A stretch of 45,835 nt of DNA, from positions 1-45,835 of the forward strand of contig CANGEC010000002.1 in assembly GCA_947452625.1 (NCBI GenBank). Reading direction: 5' to 3'. This DNA is from Burkholderiaceae bacterium (lineage in GTDB: Bacteria > Pseudomonadota > Gammaproteobacteria > Burkholderiales > Burkholderiaceae). The notes below the pieces were generated by a model. It ran no database searches. It was given only the letters and a program-made list of their open reading frames with translations, and was not told the origin of the DNA. How positions within the stretch are numbered: position 1 is the first letter of the stretch; each line of letters starts with the position of its first letter. Below are positions 22,076 through 31,058 of this stretch, piece by piece. The position numbers and the translations under genes are program-made.

Positions 22076-22732
22076 ATGAATCCTACCCAAGACCTCTCAT
22101 TTCTCTCTCTAGTCCTGAATGCCAGCCTATTAGTCCAGTTGGTGATGTTGTTATTACTGGGCATGTCAATCGCCTCTTGGACCATTATTTTCAAGAAAGG
22201 GGCTGTCCTGAGAGGGGTTCGCAACGATACGGAACGTTTTGAACGTGATTTTTGGTCTGGGGCTGACCTCAATGCCTTGTTAGCTGCCGCTCAGCGCAAT
22301 ACCCATACCAGTGCAGTTTTGGAGCATATTTTTGAAGCTGGCATGCAAGAGTTCATGAAGGCCAGAGAAATCGATGCCGCCCGTCGCGCCATGAAAGCCA
22401 CCTATCAACGCGAAATGGACATGCTTGAGGCTAATCTGCCATTTCTGGCCTCGGTAGGCTCTGTTTCTCCTTATATTGGTCTTTTTGGAACTGTCTGGGG
22501 AATCATGCACTCCTTCCGCGGTCTGGCAAATGTGCAAAATGCCACCCTTTCAGCGGTAGCTCCTGGTATTGCTGAAGCATTAATTGCAACTGCGATTGGT
22601 TTGTTTGCAGCAATTCCGGCAGTTGTAGCCTATAACCGCGCCGCAACTGATGTAGATCGTCTCTCCATTCGTTTTGAAACCTTTATTGAAGAATTCACCA
22701 ACATCTTGCAACGTCAAGGTTTGGGGAAATAA
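22076..22732 (+). CDS. tolQ: Tol-Pal system protein TolQ
   Basis: 'MNPTQDLSFLSLVLNASLLVQLVMLLLLGMSIASWTIIFKK', 'VGSVSPYIGLFGTVWGIMHSF'; first gene of the tolQRAB-pal order. Confidence 0.96.
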   Translation: MNPTQDLSFLSLVLNASLLVQLVMLLLLGMSIASWTIIFKKGAVLRGVRNDTERFERDFWSGADLNALLAAAQRNTHTSAVLEHIFEAGMQEFMKAREIDAARRAMKATYQREMDMLEANLPFLASVGSVSPYIGLFGTVWGIMHSFRGLANVQNATLSAVAPGIAEALIATAIGLFAAIPAVVAYNRAATDVDRLSIRFETFIEEFTNILQRQGLGK

Positions 22733-22734
22733 GC

Positions 22735-23157
22735 ATGGCCGGCTCATCACTGAGAGGTTCGCGTAAACGTCGGGTCATGGCCGACATCAATGTCGTGCCC
22801 TACATTGATGTGATGCTGGTGCTACTGGTGATTTTCATGGTCACTGCGCCCATGGTCAATCCTGGGGTCGTCAACCTGCCCACTGTAGGTGGCGCCAAGG
22901 TGCAATCTTTGCCCCCTGTCTTTCTGACGATTGATGCCAATGAGAATGTCATCGTGCGTAAAGACGGTGAACCAGTGCAAACCTTAAATAAATTTGAGCT
23001 CGGTGCATTTGCCCGCACTCAAGCTGAAAAATCTGCAGAGCAACCCGTCGTTCTTGCTGCGGATAAATCCATCAAATATGAAGTAGTCATGGATGTCATG
23101 TCCAAACTCAAAGAGAACGGCGTCAAACGTGTTGGCTTAGCAGTGAAGAGTCAATGA
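22735..23157 (+). CDS. tolR: Tol-Pal system protein TolR
   Basis: 'ADINVVPYIDVMLVLLVIFMVTAPM'. Confidence 0.96.
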   Translation: MAGSSLRGSRKRRVMADINVVPYIDVMLVLLVIFMVTAPMVNPGVVNLPTVGGAKVQSLPPVFLTIDANENVIVRKDGEPVQTLNKFELGAFARTQAEKSAEQPVVLAADKSIKYEVVMDVMSKLKENGVKRVGLAVKSQ

Positions 23158-23201
23158 GTCATTGATATTCCGATTGATCACGACCCAACTATTTTGATTT
23201 C

Positions 23202-24002
23202 ATGACCAGCGCGCAACTCCGGCATACGCCTTTCTTGCGAAATACTCGAAACAACAAAGTCAGCAATAAGCGAGCCTTTACCTATTCACTCGTAGCTCAT
23301 CTGGGCCTACTTGCCTTTTTGATGATTGGTATCAGTTGGCATAACAGTACACCTTCTGGTGTTGAAGTAGAGCTATGGGATGCCAGCCAACCTGTTGAAA
23401 CTCCCAAAGAACCTGAACTCAAGACAGAAGTAAAAGAAGAAGCGGCCGATATCGCCGTCAAGAAAAAGAAGGTTGAAAAGGAGCCGCCTAAAAAAGAGGT
23501 GGTCAAAGAAACCCCTAAGCCAGTGAAACCTCCTCCACCCAAGGAGAAGGAAAAAGAGAAGCCCAAAAAAGCAGAGACGCCTAAAGCTCCTGCTCCCACA
23601 GAAACTAAAACGAATGCTGCTGCGGAAAAAGCTCGTGCTGATCAGCTCGCGCGTCTACGCGCCGCAGCTGGTGCCGAAGGTGGCAGTGGTGGCACTACTG
23701 GTAGTGGTGTTGGCGGTGGTGGCAGTGCCCCGCCCGGCTGGACTGACAAAGTTGTCAAGAAAGTAAAACCCCTCATCGTCTTTAACCCTGAATCCATCAG
23801 CGGTAACCCTGCTGCAGTCATTCAGGTGAGTCTTGCGCCCGATGGCGCCATCTTAAGCACCAAGCTATTAACCTCAAGCGGTAATGCTGGCTGGGATCGT
23901 GCCGTGCTCCTAGCCCTGACTCGAGCTGAAAGTTTGCCCAAAGATGACAATGGCAAAATTCCCCAACGCGAAGTAAAACTGACCTTCAAACCCAAGGACT
24001 AA
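23202..24002 (+). CDS. tolA: Cell envelope integrity protein TolA
   Basis: N-terminal TM, long Lys/Glu/Pro-rich domain II, TonB-like C-terminus; position in tol operon. Confidence 0.92.
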   Translation: MTSAQLRHTPFLRNTRNNKVSNKRAFTYSLVAHLGLLAFLMIGISWHNSTPSGVEVELWDASQPVETPKEPELKTEVKEEAADIAVKKKKVEKEPPKKEVVKETPKPVKPPPPKEKEKEKPKKAETPKAPAPTETKTNAAAEKARADQLARLRAAAGAEGGSGGTTGSGVGGGGSAPPGWTDKVVKKVKPLIVFNPESISGNPAAVIQVSLAPDGAILSTKLLTSSGNAGWDRAVLLALTRAESLPKDDNGKIPQREVKLTFKPKD

Positions 24003-24005
24003 AGC

Positions 24006-25307
24006 ATGTTGCTATTTGCCAAGAAATTTTTTTCTATCAGCATTACGGCATTGATTTTTTGCTGCTGTGGTTTTACGACTTCAGCAAGCGCACAAATGAA
24101 TATTGAAATCACTGGGGTCGGCCAATCGCTCTACCCCATTGCGGTGATGCGTTTTAAAGATGAGAACAAGCTCCCCGTTAGCATTACTGAAATTGTTCGG
24201 CAAGATTTAGCGCGCAGTGGCTACTTCAAAAATACTGAGAACGGCAACGCTACCGAAAGCGATGAAGGAACTCCCAACTACAAATCTTGGGTGGCGCGCG
24301 GTGCCGATGCTCTGGCAGTCGGCTCAGTAGTGCAATCGAGCCCAACGCAATTTGAAATTCATTACAAACTCTTTGATATTCGCAAGAGTCAAAGCCTCGG
24401 AGGCTTAAACCTTAACTCTAGCGCTGATAATTTACGCGCAGTAGCCCACAAAATTGCCGATGACATCATCTACAAATTACTGGGTGAGCGTGGTGTTTTC
24501 TCCACCAGACTCTCCTATGTCATCAAAGAAGGTAAACGCTATCGCTTAGTCATTTCAGATGCCGATGGTCAAAATATTCGTAACGCCCTCAATAGCGGCG
24601 AGCCGATTATTTCTCCTTCGTGGTCGCCCGATGGCAAAAAAGTAGCCTATGTTTCTTTTGAAGATCGCAAGCCAGTCATTTACGTTCACGAGCTCGCCAC
24701 AGGGCGTCGTATTGCCCTATCGAATCAAAAGGGTAATAACAGCGCCCCAGCTTGGTCACCAGATGGCAAAAAATTGGCCGTGTCTTTATCGCGTGATGGC
24801 AATACCCAAATCTACAGCATCAATGCTGACGGTACTGGCTTACGCCGCCTAACCCGTGGTAGCACGATTGATACCGAACCCCAATTTTCTGCCGATGGTC
24901 AATCTATCTATTTCACTAGTGATCGCGGTGGCAATCCTCAGATCTATCGTATGAGTGCTGATGGTGAACAGGCGGAAGGTGCCAAACGCGTTACTTATAA
25001 GCAAGGTTTTGTGACTTCTCCACGCATCTCGCCCGATGGCAAGTACTTGGCCTATATCGCCAATGTTGGTGGCGCATTCCGACTCTATATTTTGAATTTA
25101 GCGACCGGTGACTCACAAGCCCTCACAGATGGAAGTAGCGATGAATCCCCTTCTTTTGCTGCCAACGGTCGTTATGTACTCTACTCAACCAAGGTTGGGG
25201 GTAAGCGGGTACTCGCTGCTGTATCGGTTGATGGCAATTCCAAACAGGTTTTAAGTATTCCAGGCTCTGATGTCCGTCAGCCGTCCTGGGGGCCTTTTAT
25301 GGATTAA
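24006..25307 (+). CDS. tolB: Tol-Pal system beta-propeller protein TolB
   Basis: Repeated 'SPDGKKVAYVS', 'SADGQSIYFTSDRGGNPQIYRMS', 'SPDGKYLAYIA'. Confidence 0.97.
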   Translation: MLLFAKKFFSISITALIFCCCGFTTSASAQMNIEITGVGQSLYPIAVMRFKDENKLPVSITEIVRQDLARSGYFKNTENGNATESDEGTPNYKSWVARGADALAVGSVVQSSPTQFEIHYKLFDIRKSQSLGGLNLNSSADNLRAVAHKIADDIIYKLLGERGVFSTRLSYVIKEGKRYRLVISDADGQNIRNALNSGEPIISPSWSPDGKKVAYVSFEDRKPVIYVHELATGRRIALSNQKGNNSAPAWSPDGKKLAVSLSRDGNTQIYSINADGTGLRRLTRGSTIDTEPQFSADGQSIYFTSDRGGNPQIYRMSADGEQAEGAKRVTYKQGFVTSPRISPDGKYLAYIANVGGAFRLYILNLATGDSQALTDGSSDESPSFAANGRYVLYSTKVGGKRVLAAVSVDGNSKQVLSIPGSDVRQPSWGPFMD

Positions 25308-25426
25308 CCTAAGCCATCCCTCACCCTCAAGAGTTTGGGCTTTACTGAGCACTTTTCGCACTCTTGGGGGCATAATATTGCTATTCGCTTAATTTGTTAC
25401 TTAGCTTGTAGGAAAAAGGAAAGATC

Positions 25427-25939
25427 ATGAAGATTTCTATCGCACGTCGTGCCGCAACATTTGCGCTCCTTGGGGCAACTGCCTTGCTGTTGGCCGCCTG
25501 CTCAAGCGTCAAACTCGATGATGTCAATGGCGATGGTAGTAGTGGGGGTAGCGGTGGCAATGGTAATTTTGGATCACAGCCCTGGAATGATCCAAAGAGT
25601 CCTTTATATGAGCGTAGTGTTTACTTTGACTTTAACGAGTACACCGTTCAGACCAAGTACCAAAAAATGCTCTCGAACCACGCTAGCTATCTCAAAGCCA
25701 ATCCTAAACAAAAAGTCATCATTCAAGGCAACACGGATGAACGTGGCACAGCTGAGTACAACTTAGCGCTGGGACAGCGTCGCTCTGATGCAGTACGCAA
25801 ATCCCTGAACTTAATGGGTGTCTCTGACGACCAAATGGAAGCCGTCAGCTTTGGTAAAGAAAAACCCAAAGCAGAAGGCGACAATGAAGCGGCTTGGGCT
25901 GAAAATCGCCGCGCTGACATTGTTTACATCACGAACTAA
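25427..25939 (+). CDS. pal: Peptidoglycan-associated lipoprotein Pal
   Basis: Lipobox 'LLLAAC', OmpA-like 'SVYFDFNEYTV...GNTDERGTAEYNLALGQRRSDAV'. Confidence 0.97.
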   Translation: MKISIARRAATFALLGATALLLAACSSVKLDDVNGDGSSGGSGGNGNFGSQPWNDPKSPLYERSVYFDFNEYTVQTKYQKMLSNHASYLKANPKQKVIIQGNTDERGTAEYNLALGQRRSDAVRKSLNLMGVSDDQMEAVSFGKEKPKAEGDNEAAWAENRRADIVYITN

Positions 25940-26671
25940 ATGAGTAAGCTTTCCCACTCTGTAAAACAAACGCTCTTTGGAGCGTTTTGTTTAAGCGCCA
26001 CCATCATTTGTTTAAGCGCCCCTACCAATGCCTGGGCGCTTTTCTCAGACGATGAGGCGCGCAAGGCTATTCTAGATTTGCGCAAGTCTTTAACCACGAC
26101 GCAAATGGAATTGCAAAATCAAATCGAGAAACTCAAAGCAGATAATGCGGAGTTACGCGGCAAGATTGAAGAGCTTGAGAAACAAGGTAGCGACATCAGC
26201 AATAGCCAGAAGACCTACTATCAGGATTTAGATTCTCGTTTGGGTAATTTTGAGCCACGTACTACTACGGTCGAAGGCGTTACGGGGACTGTTCAGCCGG
26301 GCGAAAAGAAACTCTATGACGATGCCTTAAAAGCCTTTCAGGCAGGCAACCTCAAAAAAGCTGATGATGGCTTTACGCTCTTTGCAAGCAAATATTCTCA
26401 AAGCCCTTACCTGCCGCTTGCGCTCTATTGGGGCGCCAATAGCAAATACGCCAGTAAAAATTATTCGGGCGCCATCAATCAATTGCAGAGTTTGATTAAG
26501 AAATTTCCCAATCACCCTCGCATTCCTGCCGCGATGGTGACCTTGGGCAACTCTCAGCTCGAGAGCGGTAACAAAGTTGCTGCCAAGAAAACGTTTAGTG
26601 AAATCATTGCCAAGTACCCCGATACCGAGGCAGCGAAAGACGCGCAGCAGTTGTTACCAGCAACCAAATAA
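25940..26671 (+). CDS. cpoB: Cell division coordinator CpoB (YbgF)
   Basis: Signal peptide, coiled-coil, TPR '[42 protein letters not shown]'; follows pal with TAAATG junction. Confidence 0.93.
   Translation: MSKLSHSVKQTLFGAFCLSATIICLSAPTNAWALFSDDEARKAILDLRKSLTTTQMELQNQIEKLKADNAELRGKIEELEKQGSDISNSQKTYYQDLDSRLGNFEPRTTTVEGVTGTVQPGEKKLYDDALKAFQAGNLKKADDGFTLFASKYSQSPYLPLALYWGANSKYASKNYSGAINQLQSLIKKFPNHPRIPAAMVTLGNSQLESGNKVAAKKTFSEIIAKYPDTEAAKDAQQLLPATK
25968..25992 (+). terminator. Terminator-like hairpin within the 5' end of cpoB
   Basis: AAACGCTC TTTG GAGCGTTT followed by TGTTT. Confidence 0.45.
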
Positions 26672-26673
26672 AT

Positions 26674-27411
26674 ATGTCTCAACTGACAGCTGCCTTTGAC
26701 AGCATTGCGCCACGCAAACCCAATGCTCCGGCTGTCATTCTGTTTTCAGGCGGCTTAGACTCCACTACCATTTTGGCTTTAGCCAAAGACTTGGGTTATG
26801 CGCCCTATGTCCTCTCGGTGGGTTACGGCCAAAGACATTCCTCTGAACTAGCAGCCGCAAAGCACATTGCTAAAAAGATGGGGGTTATACGCCATGAAGT
26901 GGTGAACCTAGACCTGACCCGCTTTGGTGGGTCTGCGTTGACCGATAGCAATATTGCCGTGCCCACCACACCCGGTCAAGAACATGAAATTCCCATCACC
27001 TATGTGCCAGCACGCAATACCATTCTTCTATCACTTGCTTTAGGCTGGGCTGAATCTTTAGGTGGATTAGATATTTTTTATGGCGCCAATGCACTTGACT
27101 ACTCCGGTTATCCCGACTGTCGCCCTGAATATGTTGCGTCATTTGAAAAAATGGCCAACCTCGCAACTAAGGCTGGTGTCGAGGCACTCAATCAGGAAAC
27201 ACGCTTTCGGGTTCATGCCCCCATCATCGGCATGAGTAAATCACAGATTATTCAGCTAGGAGCAACGCTCGGGGTGGATTACTCTCAAACTGTTTCTTGC
27301 TATCAGGCAAATGACCTAGGTGAAGCCTGCAGTGAATGTGAGTCTTGCCGCCTCAGACAGGCTGGCTTTAGAGCCGCCGGGGTCAGTGATCCCACCCGCT
27401 ATCGCAAATAG
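26674..27411 (+). CDS. queC: 7-cyano-7-deazaguanine synthase
   Basis: '[18 protein letters not shown]', '[14 protein letters not shown]', '[24 protein letters not shown]'. Confidence 0.97.
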   Translation: MSQLTAAFDSIAPRKPNAPAVILFSGGLDSTTILALAKDLGYAPYVLSVGYGQRHSSELAAAKHIAKKMGVIRHEVVNLDLTRFGGSALTDSNIAVPTTPGQEHEIPITYVPARNTILLSLALGWAESLGGLDIFYGANALDYSGYPDCRPEYVASFEKMANLATKAGVEALNQETRFRVHAPIIGMSKSQIIQLGATLGVDYSQTVSCYQANDLGEACSECESCRLRQAGFRAAGVSDPTRYRK

Positions 27412-27432
27412 ATGCGCACTTTCAGCACTCGA

Positions 27433-28047
27433 TTACTTTTGTGTTTCGAGCATCCGCGCTACATAACGTGCGATCAGATCAATCTCTAAATTGACTGCAT
27501 CACCCTGCTGCAAATGCCCCAAGGTGGTGTTTTGCAAGGTATGGGGAATCAGGTTGATATCAACGATACAAGCGTTTGGCGTATCTTCCGTTTGATTGAC
27601 TGTGAGCGACACGCCATTGACCACAATGGAACCTTTGTAAGCTAAAAATGCCGCAAGCTCTTTAGGTGCTGAGATTCTCAAGAGCCAAGAGCCATAGGGA
27701 TCTTGCGCTACGGTAGCAAAGTGCACTACCTTGCCAACACCATCAACGTGGCCACTCACTAAATGCCCCCCAAGTCGATCATTTAGGCGCATCGCTTTTT
27801 CTAAATTAACGGGGCCAATCGCATCCAGCCCCACTGTTTTGTTGAGGGACTCGCGCGATATATCCAAGCTAAAGACATTACCCTCAATCTTGGTGGCCGT
27901 CATACATGCTCCCTGAATAGCAATACTATCGCCCAAAGCAACATCATCAAGATAGTTAGCAGGGACCTCGATTTGCAACTGCAAACCATCGCCCTGAGGA
28001 CTTACCGCTTTAATCTTCCCGACTGCGGTGATGATTCCCGTAAACAT
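27433..28047 (-). CDS. ribE: Riboflavin synthase alpha chain
   Basis: 'MFTGIITAVGKI', 'GDSIAIQGACMT', 'RLGGHLVSGHVDGVG', 'GSIVVNGVSLTV'. Confidence 0.97.
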   Translation of the reverse strand: MFTGIITAVGKIKAVSPQGDGLQLQIEVPANYLDDVALGDSIAIQGACMTATKIEGNVFSLDISRESLNKTVGLDAIGPVNLEKAMRLNDRLGGHLVSGHVDGVGKVVHFATVAQDPYGSWLLRISAPKELAAFLAYKGSIVVNGVSLTVNQTEDTPNACIVDINLIPHTLQNTTLGHLQQGDAVNLEIDLIARYVARMLETQK

Positions 28048-28060
28048 GAGTACAGTTTCC

Positions 28061-29185
28061 TTAAGATAAATTTGTCTTAACTAAGCGTAAGCGTAAATCA
28101 GGACCAAAGATGGTCTGATTGATAATTTGCCAATCTTGTTTTTGCGTTAGTGAGTCCAATGGTGAGAGATTAGCCATGCCAAGACCTTCTCCCATAAAAA
28201 ATGGTGCGTAATACAACAATAGCTCATCGACGCAATGCTCTCGCAGCAATGAACCATTTAATTTGTATCCCGCCTCCACATGAATCTCATTCATCTCACG
28301 CTCTTGAGCAAGATATGCAAACAAAGCGGGTAAATCCACCTTGCCATGAGCATTCGGCAAAGAAAGTACCTCAATGCCGCGAGACTGAAATTCACTAGCA
28401 ACTTGCTGCTTATGTAAAGTATCTAATGCCGCGCATACCAATATCACACCAGAGTGATCCAGCTCATTGAACAACTGAGCATCGATAGAAGTCTCCAGCT
28501 TGGAATCCACAATGATTTTCCAGGGCTGCCGCTCGGTCTTGACCTCGCGTACATTTAAACGCGGATTATCTTCCTTGACAGTACCCACACCAGTGAGGAT
28601 GGCGCAAGCTTGTGCTCGCCAATGATGGCCGTCCGCACGTGCCAGTGGGCCTGTAATCCACTGGCTAGTGCCGTCCGGAAGAGCGGTTTTACCATCAAGA
28701 CTAGCGGCAATTTTCAAACGCACCCAAGGCAAACCGCGCGTCATTCTGGAAATAAAACCCACATTTAAGGCCTTGGCTTCAGCCTCCAATAATCCACAAC
28801 GAACTTCAATCCCGGCCGCCTTTAATTTTTCAAGGCCATTGCCTGAGACCAGAGGATTAGGGTCTGACATAGCCACAATGACCAATGCTGGTTTAGCCTC
28901 AATTAAGGCATTCACACACGGCGGGGTTCTGCCAGTATGACTACAAGGCTCCAAAGTGACATACACCGTTGAACCACTAGGATCATGTCCTTGATTCCGC
29001 ACATCTGCTAAGGCTTGAACTTCAGCATGGGCACCACCAACCCGTTGGGTAAAACCCCGGCCAAGCACCTTGCCGTCTTTAGCAATCACGCAACCCACCC
29101 GAGGATTGGGGTTGGAAAGATACAGTGATTTAGCAGCCTCGCTTAAAGCCTGGCTCATCATTTCATGATCGAAAGCGGTGTACAT
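28061..29185 (-). CDS. ribD: Bifunctional diaminohydroxyphosphoribosylaminopyrimidine deaminase / 5-amino-6-(5-phosphoribosylamino)uracil reductase
   Basis: 'NPNPRVGCVIAKDGKVLGRGFTQRVGGAHAEVQAL', 'YVTLEPCSHTGRTPPC'. Confidence 0.97.
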   Translation of the reverse strand: MYTAFDHEMMSQALSEAAKSLYLSNPNPRVGCVIAKDGKVLGRGFTQRVGGAHAEVQALADVRNQGHDPSGSTVYVTLEPCSHTGRTPPCVNALIEAKPALVIVAMSDPNPLVSGNGLEKLKAAGIEVRCGLLEAEAKALNVGFISRMTRGLPWVRLKIAASLDGKTALPDGTSQWITGPLARADGHHWRAQACAILTGVGTVKEDNPRLNVREVKTERQPWKIIVDSKLETSIDAQLFNELDHSGVILVCAALDTLHKQQVASEFQSRGIEVLSLPNAHGKVDLPALFAYLAQEREMNEIHVEAGYKLNGSLLREHCVDELLLYYAPFFMGEGLGMANLSPLDSLTQKQDWQIINQTIFGPDLRLRLVKTNLS

Positions 29186-29230
29186 AACGCTATTAAAACC
29201 GATTAAGCAGCTTTCGTCGCAAATTCGGTA

Positions 29231-29767
29231 TCAACGACAGGCTTTTGCATCAACCTGAGGGTTGCACATCCTCCAGCGGCCACCACTTCCCAAGATCAGA
29301 TGTCGCTCAAGGGCTTCATTCTTTTGGTGTCCCAAGATTAAGCGATTAGCCACAAAACCGCCCTGAGCTGTCTTGGCCGCACCAGCAGCATTAAATAAGA
29401 TGCCTCGCTGATGACTATTGGGCCGGCTAAATTGCTTACCGCCTTGCTTGATAAAAACGGGAGCAATTCTTTCCTGCATTAGCCAAACCTTTTCATTGCA
29501 GGGTTTTTTGTCGCAAATACCCTTTACTTGCCAACCAAGATTCCAGTCATTCTGCACAACCGGGGCGATATAAATGGTTTTACCCAAACGCAACGCTTGT
29601 GAACGCGCAAAATGGGCCTGTGCGATAAAGCGCCGTCCAAGAGCCTCCAGTTCTCTAGTAGCCATTTGATACCGTATCAATGGAATGATCATCGTCGCCA
29701 AAATGGCCATAATCAAGACCACCACCATCAACTCCAGCAAACTACTCCCCTTTTGTTTTTGATTCAT
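29231..29767 (-). CDS. Type IV pilus minor pilin, FimT/GspH-like
   Basis: Class III prepilin motif 'KQKGSSLLELMVVVLIMAILATMIIP'. Confidence 0.85.
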   Translation of the reverse strand: MNQKQKGSSLLELMVVVLIMAILATMIIPLIRYQMATRELEALGRRFIAQAHFARSQALRLGKTIYIAPVVQNDWNLGWQVKGICDKKPCNEKVWLMQERIAPVFIKQGGKQFSRPNSHQRGILFNAAGAAKTAQGGFVANRLILGHQKNEALERHLILGSGGRWRMCNPQVDAKACR

Positions 29768-30096
29768 TCCTGAAACGCCTGTCGCCAGCTCAAGCGCACT
29801 GGGGTCGTCGAAACATCACCCAAAAATACGACCGACTCTAATGTAGGTTTACCTAAAGTTGACACCTTCCAAAGCTGTTTACCTAGCGATTGCACATTGC
29901 ATTGATTAGCAGGTAGCGAAGCAAAATGGGTAATCGCGCTTTCGCACTCTAGGAGCGATTTTTCTGCCAGAATAAAATTAGCCTGACTGGCTTGCATAGT
30001 TTGAATTGCGACAATCTCAAGAGTGGTGGTGCGCTGAAGATAACCAATCAGAGAAGCCATGAGCAGCAATAGAGACAGAACCCAAGCAATGATCAC
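29764..30096 (-). CDS. PilX-like minor pilus assembly protein (tentative)
   Basis: Hydrophobic N-terminal helix, position between pilW-like and fimT-like genes; GTG start overlapping the upstream stop (GTGA). Confidence 0.5.
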   Translation of the reverse strand: MIIAWVLSLLLLMASLIGYLQRTTTLEIVAIQTMQASQANFILAEKSLLECESAITHFASLPANQCNVQSLGKQLWKVSTLGKPTLESVVFLGDVSTTPVRLSWRQAFQE

Positions 30097-30725
30097 GGTA
30101 AATTCCGCGTGGAGAATGTGCGACTGAACACTCGGGGTGTATTTCCGAGAAGCATTTGTAAAGTTACCTTAATCAACTTTTGCGCACCTCCTGCAGGCAA
30201 CTCTTCAATCTTCATGTCCCACACATCTTGGATTAGCGTGGAATTTTGCAAACGTCCCTGGCGATCCAGAGATTGGCACATCAAAGATCCTCCGCGGACG
30301 CCCGATCCCTTTGAGGCATTATTGGAGCGCTCTAGAGAAAATCCTTGGTGCGCCAGGCCGTTCTTAGTGCGCTCTTTAGTGAGCACATTGCCAATGCAAT
30401 CAAAGTCAGTTCCATCAGAAACCTCTTGCTTGACATAGAGCGTATCGGAACGATTTAAGCCACTGTCTTTACGAATCTCTAGAACTTCTTTTGCAGAATG
30501 TTTTTTTCTGGCGGATCTATACAACATGCTTGTCTGGCTATTTTGATAACCCGCCATCCGAATCGCTCTACCCATTAATTCAAGGGCACGGTCAGCTTCA
30601 GCCATCATTAATTGCGATTGTTCAAGCTGCACTTGCTTAACCAACATTTCACTACTGACCTTTAAGAGTGGGCCGACGAGTAAAAGGCACACTGCGATGC
30701 CCACGAGGCATTCGAGTAAGTTCAT
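30093..30725 (-). CDS. PilW-like minor pilin
   Basis: 'MNLLECLVGIAVCLLLVGPLL' followed by 'ADRALELMGRAIRMAGYQ' typical of PilW. Confidence 0.75.
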   Translation of the reverse strand: MNLLECLVGIAVCLLLVGPLLKVSSEMLVKQVQLEQSQLMMAEADRALELMGRAIRMAGYQNSQTSMLYRSARKKHSAKEVLEIRKDSGLNRSDTLYVKQEVSDGTDFDCIGNVLTKERTKNGLAHQGFSLERSNNASKGSGVRGGSLMCQSLDRQGRLQNSTLIQDVWDMKIEELPAGGAQKLIKVTLQMLLGNTPRVFSRTFSTRNLP

Positions 30726-30936
30726 TGCGCTCCTTTTTAGCTAATATCTCGATTTCATGTTGATCCGCCGCTAGCCATAGCTGCAAACGTTGCGCTTGGG
30801 CTTTGTGATATCGAAGAGCGATACCTTGATAAGCCTCAAAAGCTGCGATCCCCAGGCCCGCAATTAAACTGAGGGCCAGCAAAGCTTCGAGCAAGATGAA
30901 ACCATCTTCATGGCTAGAGTGAGAAGTTCTGGGCAT
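30652..30936 (-). CDS. PilV-like minor pilin
   Basis: 'MPRTSHSSHEDGFILLEALLALSLIAGLGIAAFEAYQ' prepilin motif; start trimmed from 30984. Confidence 0.7.
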   Translation of the reverse strand: MPRTSHSSHEDGFILLEALLALSLIAGLGIAAFEAYQGIALRYHKAQAQRLQLWLAADQHEIEILAKKERNELTRMPRGHRSVPFTRRPTLKGQ

Positions 30937-31058
30937 CTCCCATGATCCTAGGGCCACCCTAAGTCCGATATACCCCAAAGACACTCATCTCGTCAGAAAA
31001 TACCCATATTCACCCCTGACAAACCTACAAAGGCTCAGACGGCTTAAAATAGGAGGCT

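Noticed and set aside
30985-31058. FMN riboswitch upstream of ribB
   Set aside because: Only about 74 bp of leader and no recognisable FMN-element conserved blocks.
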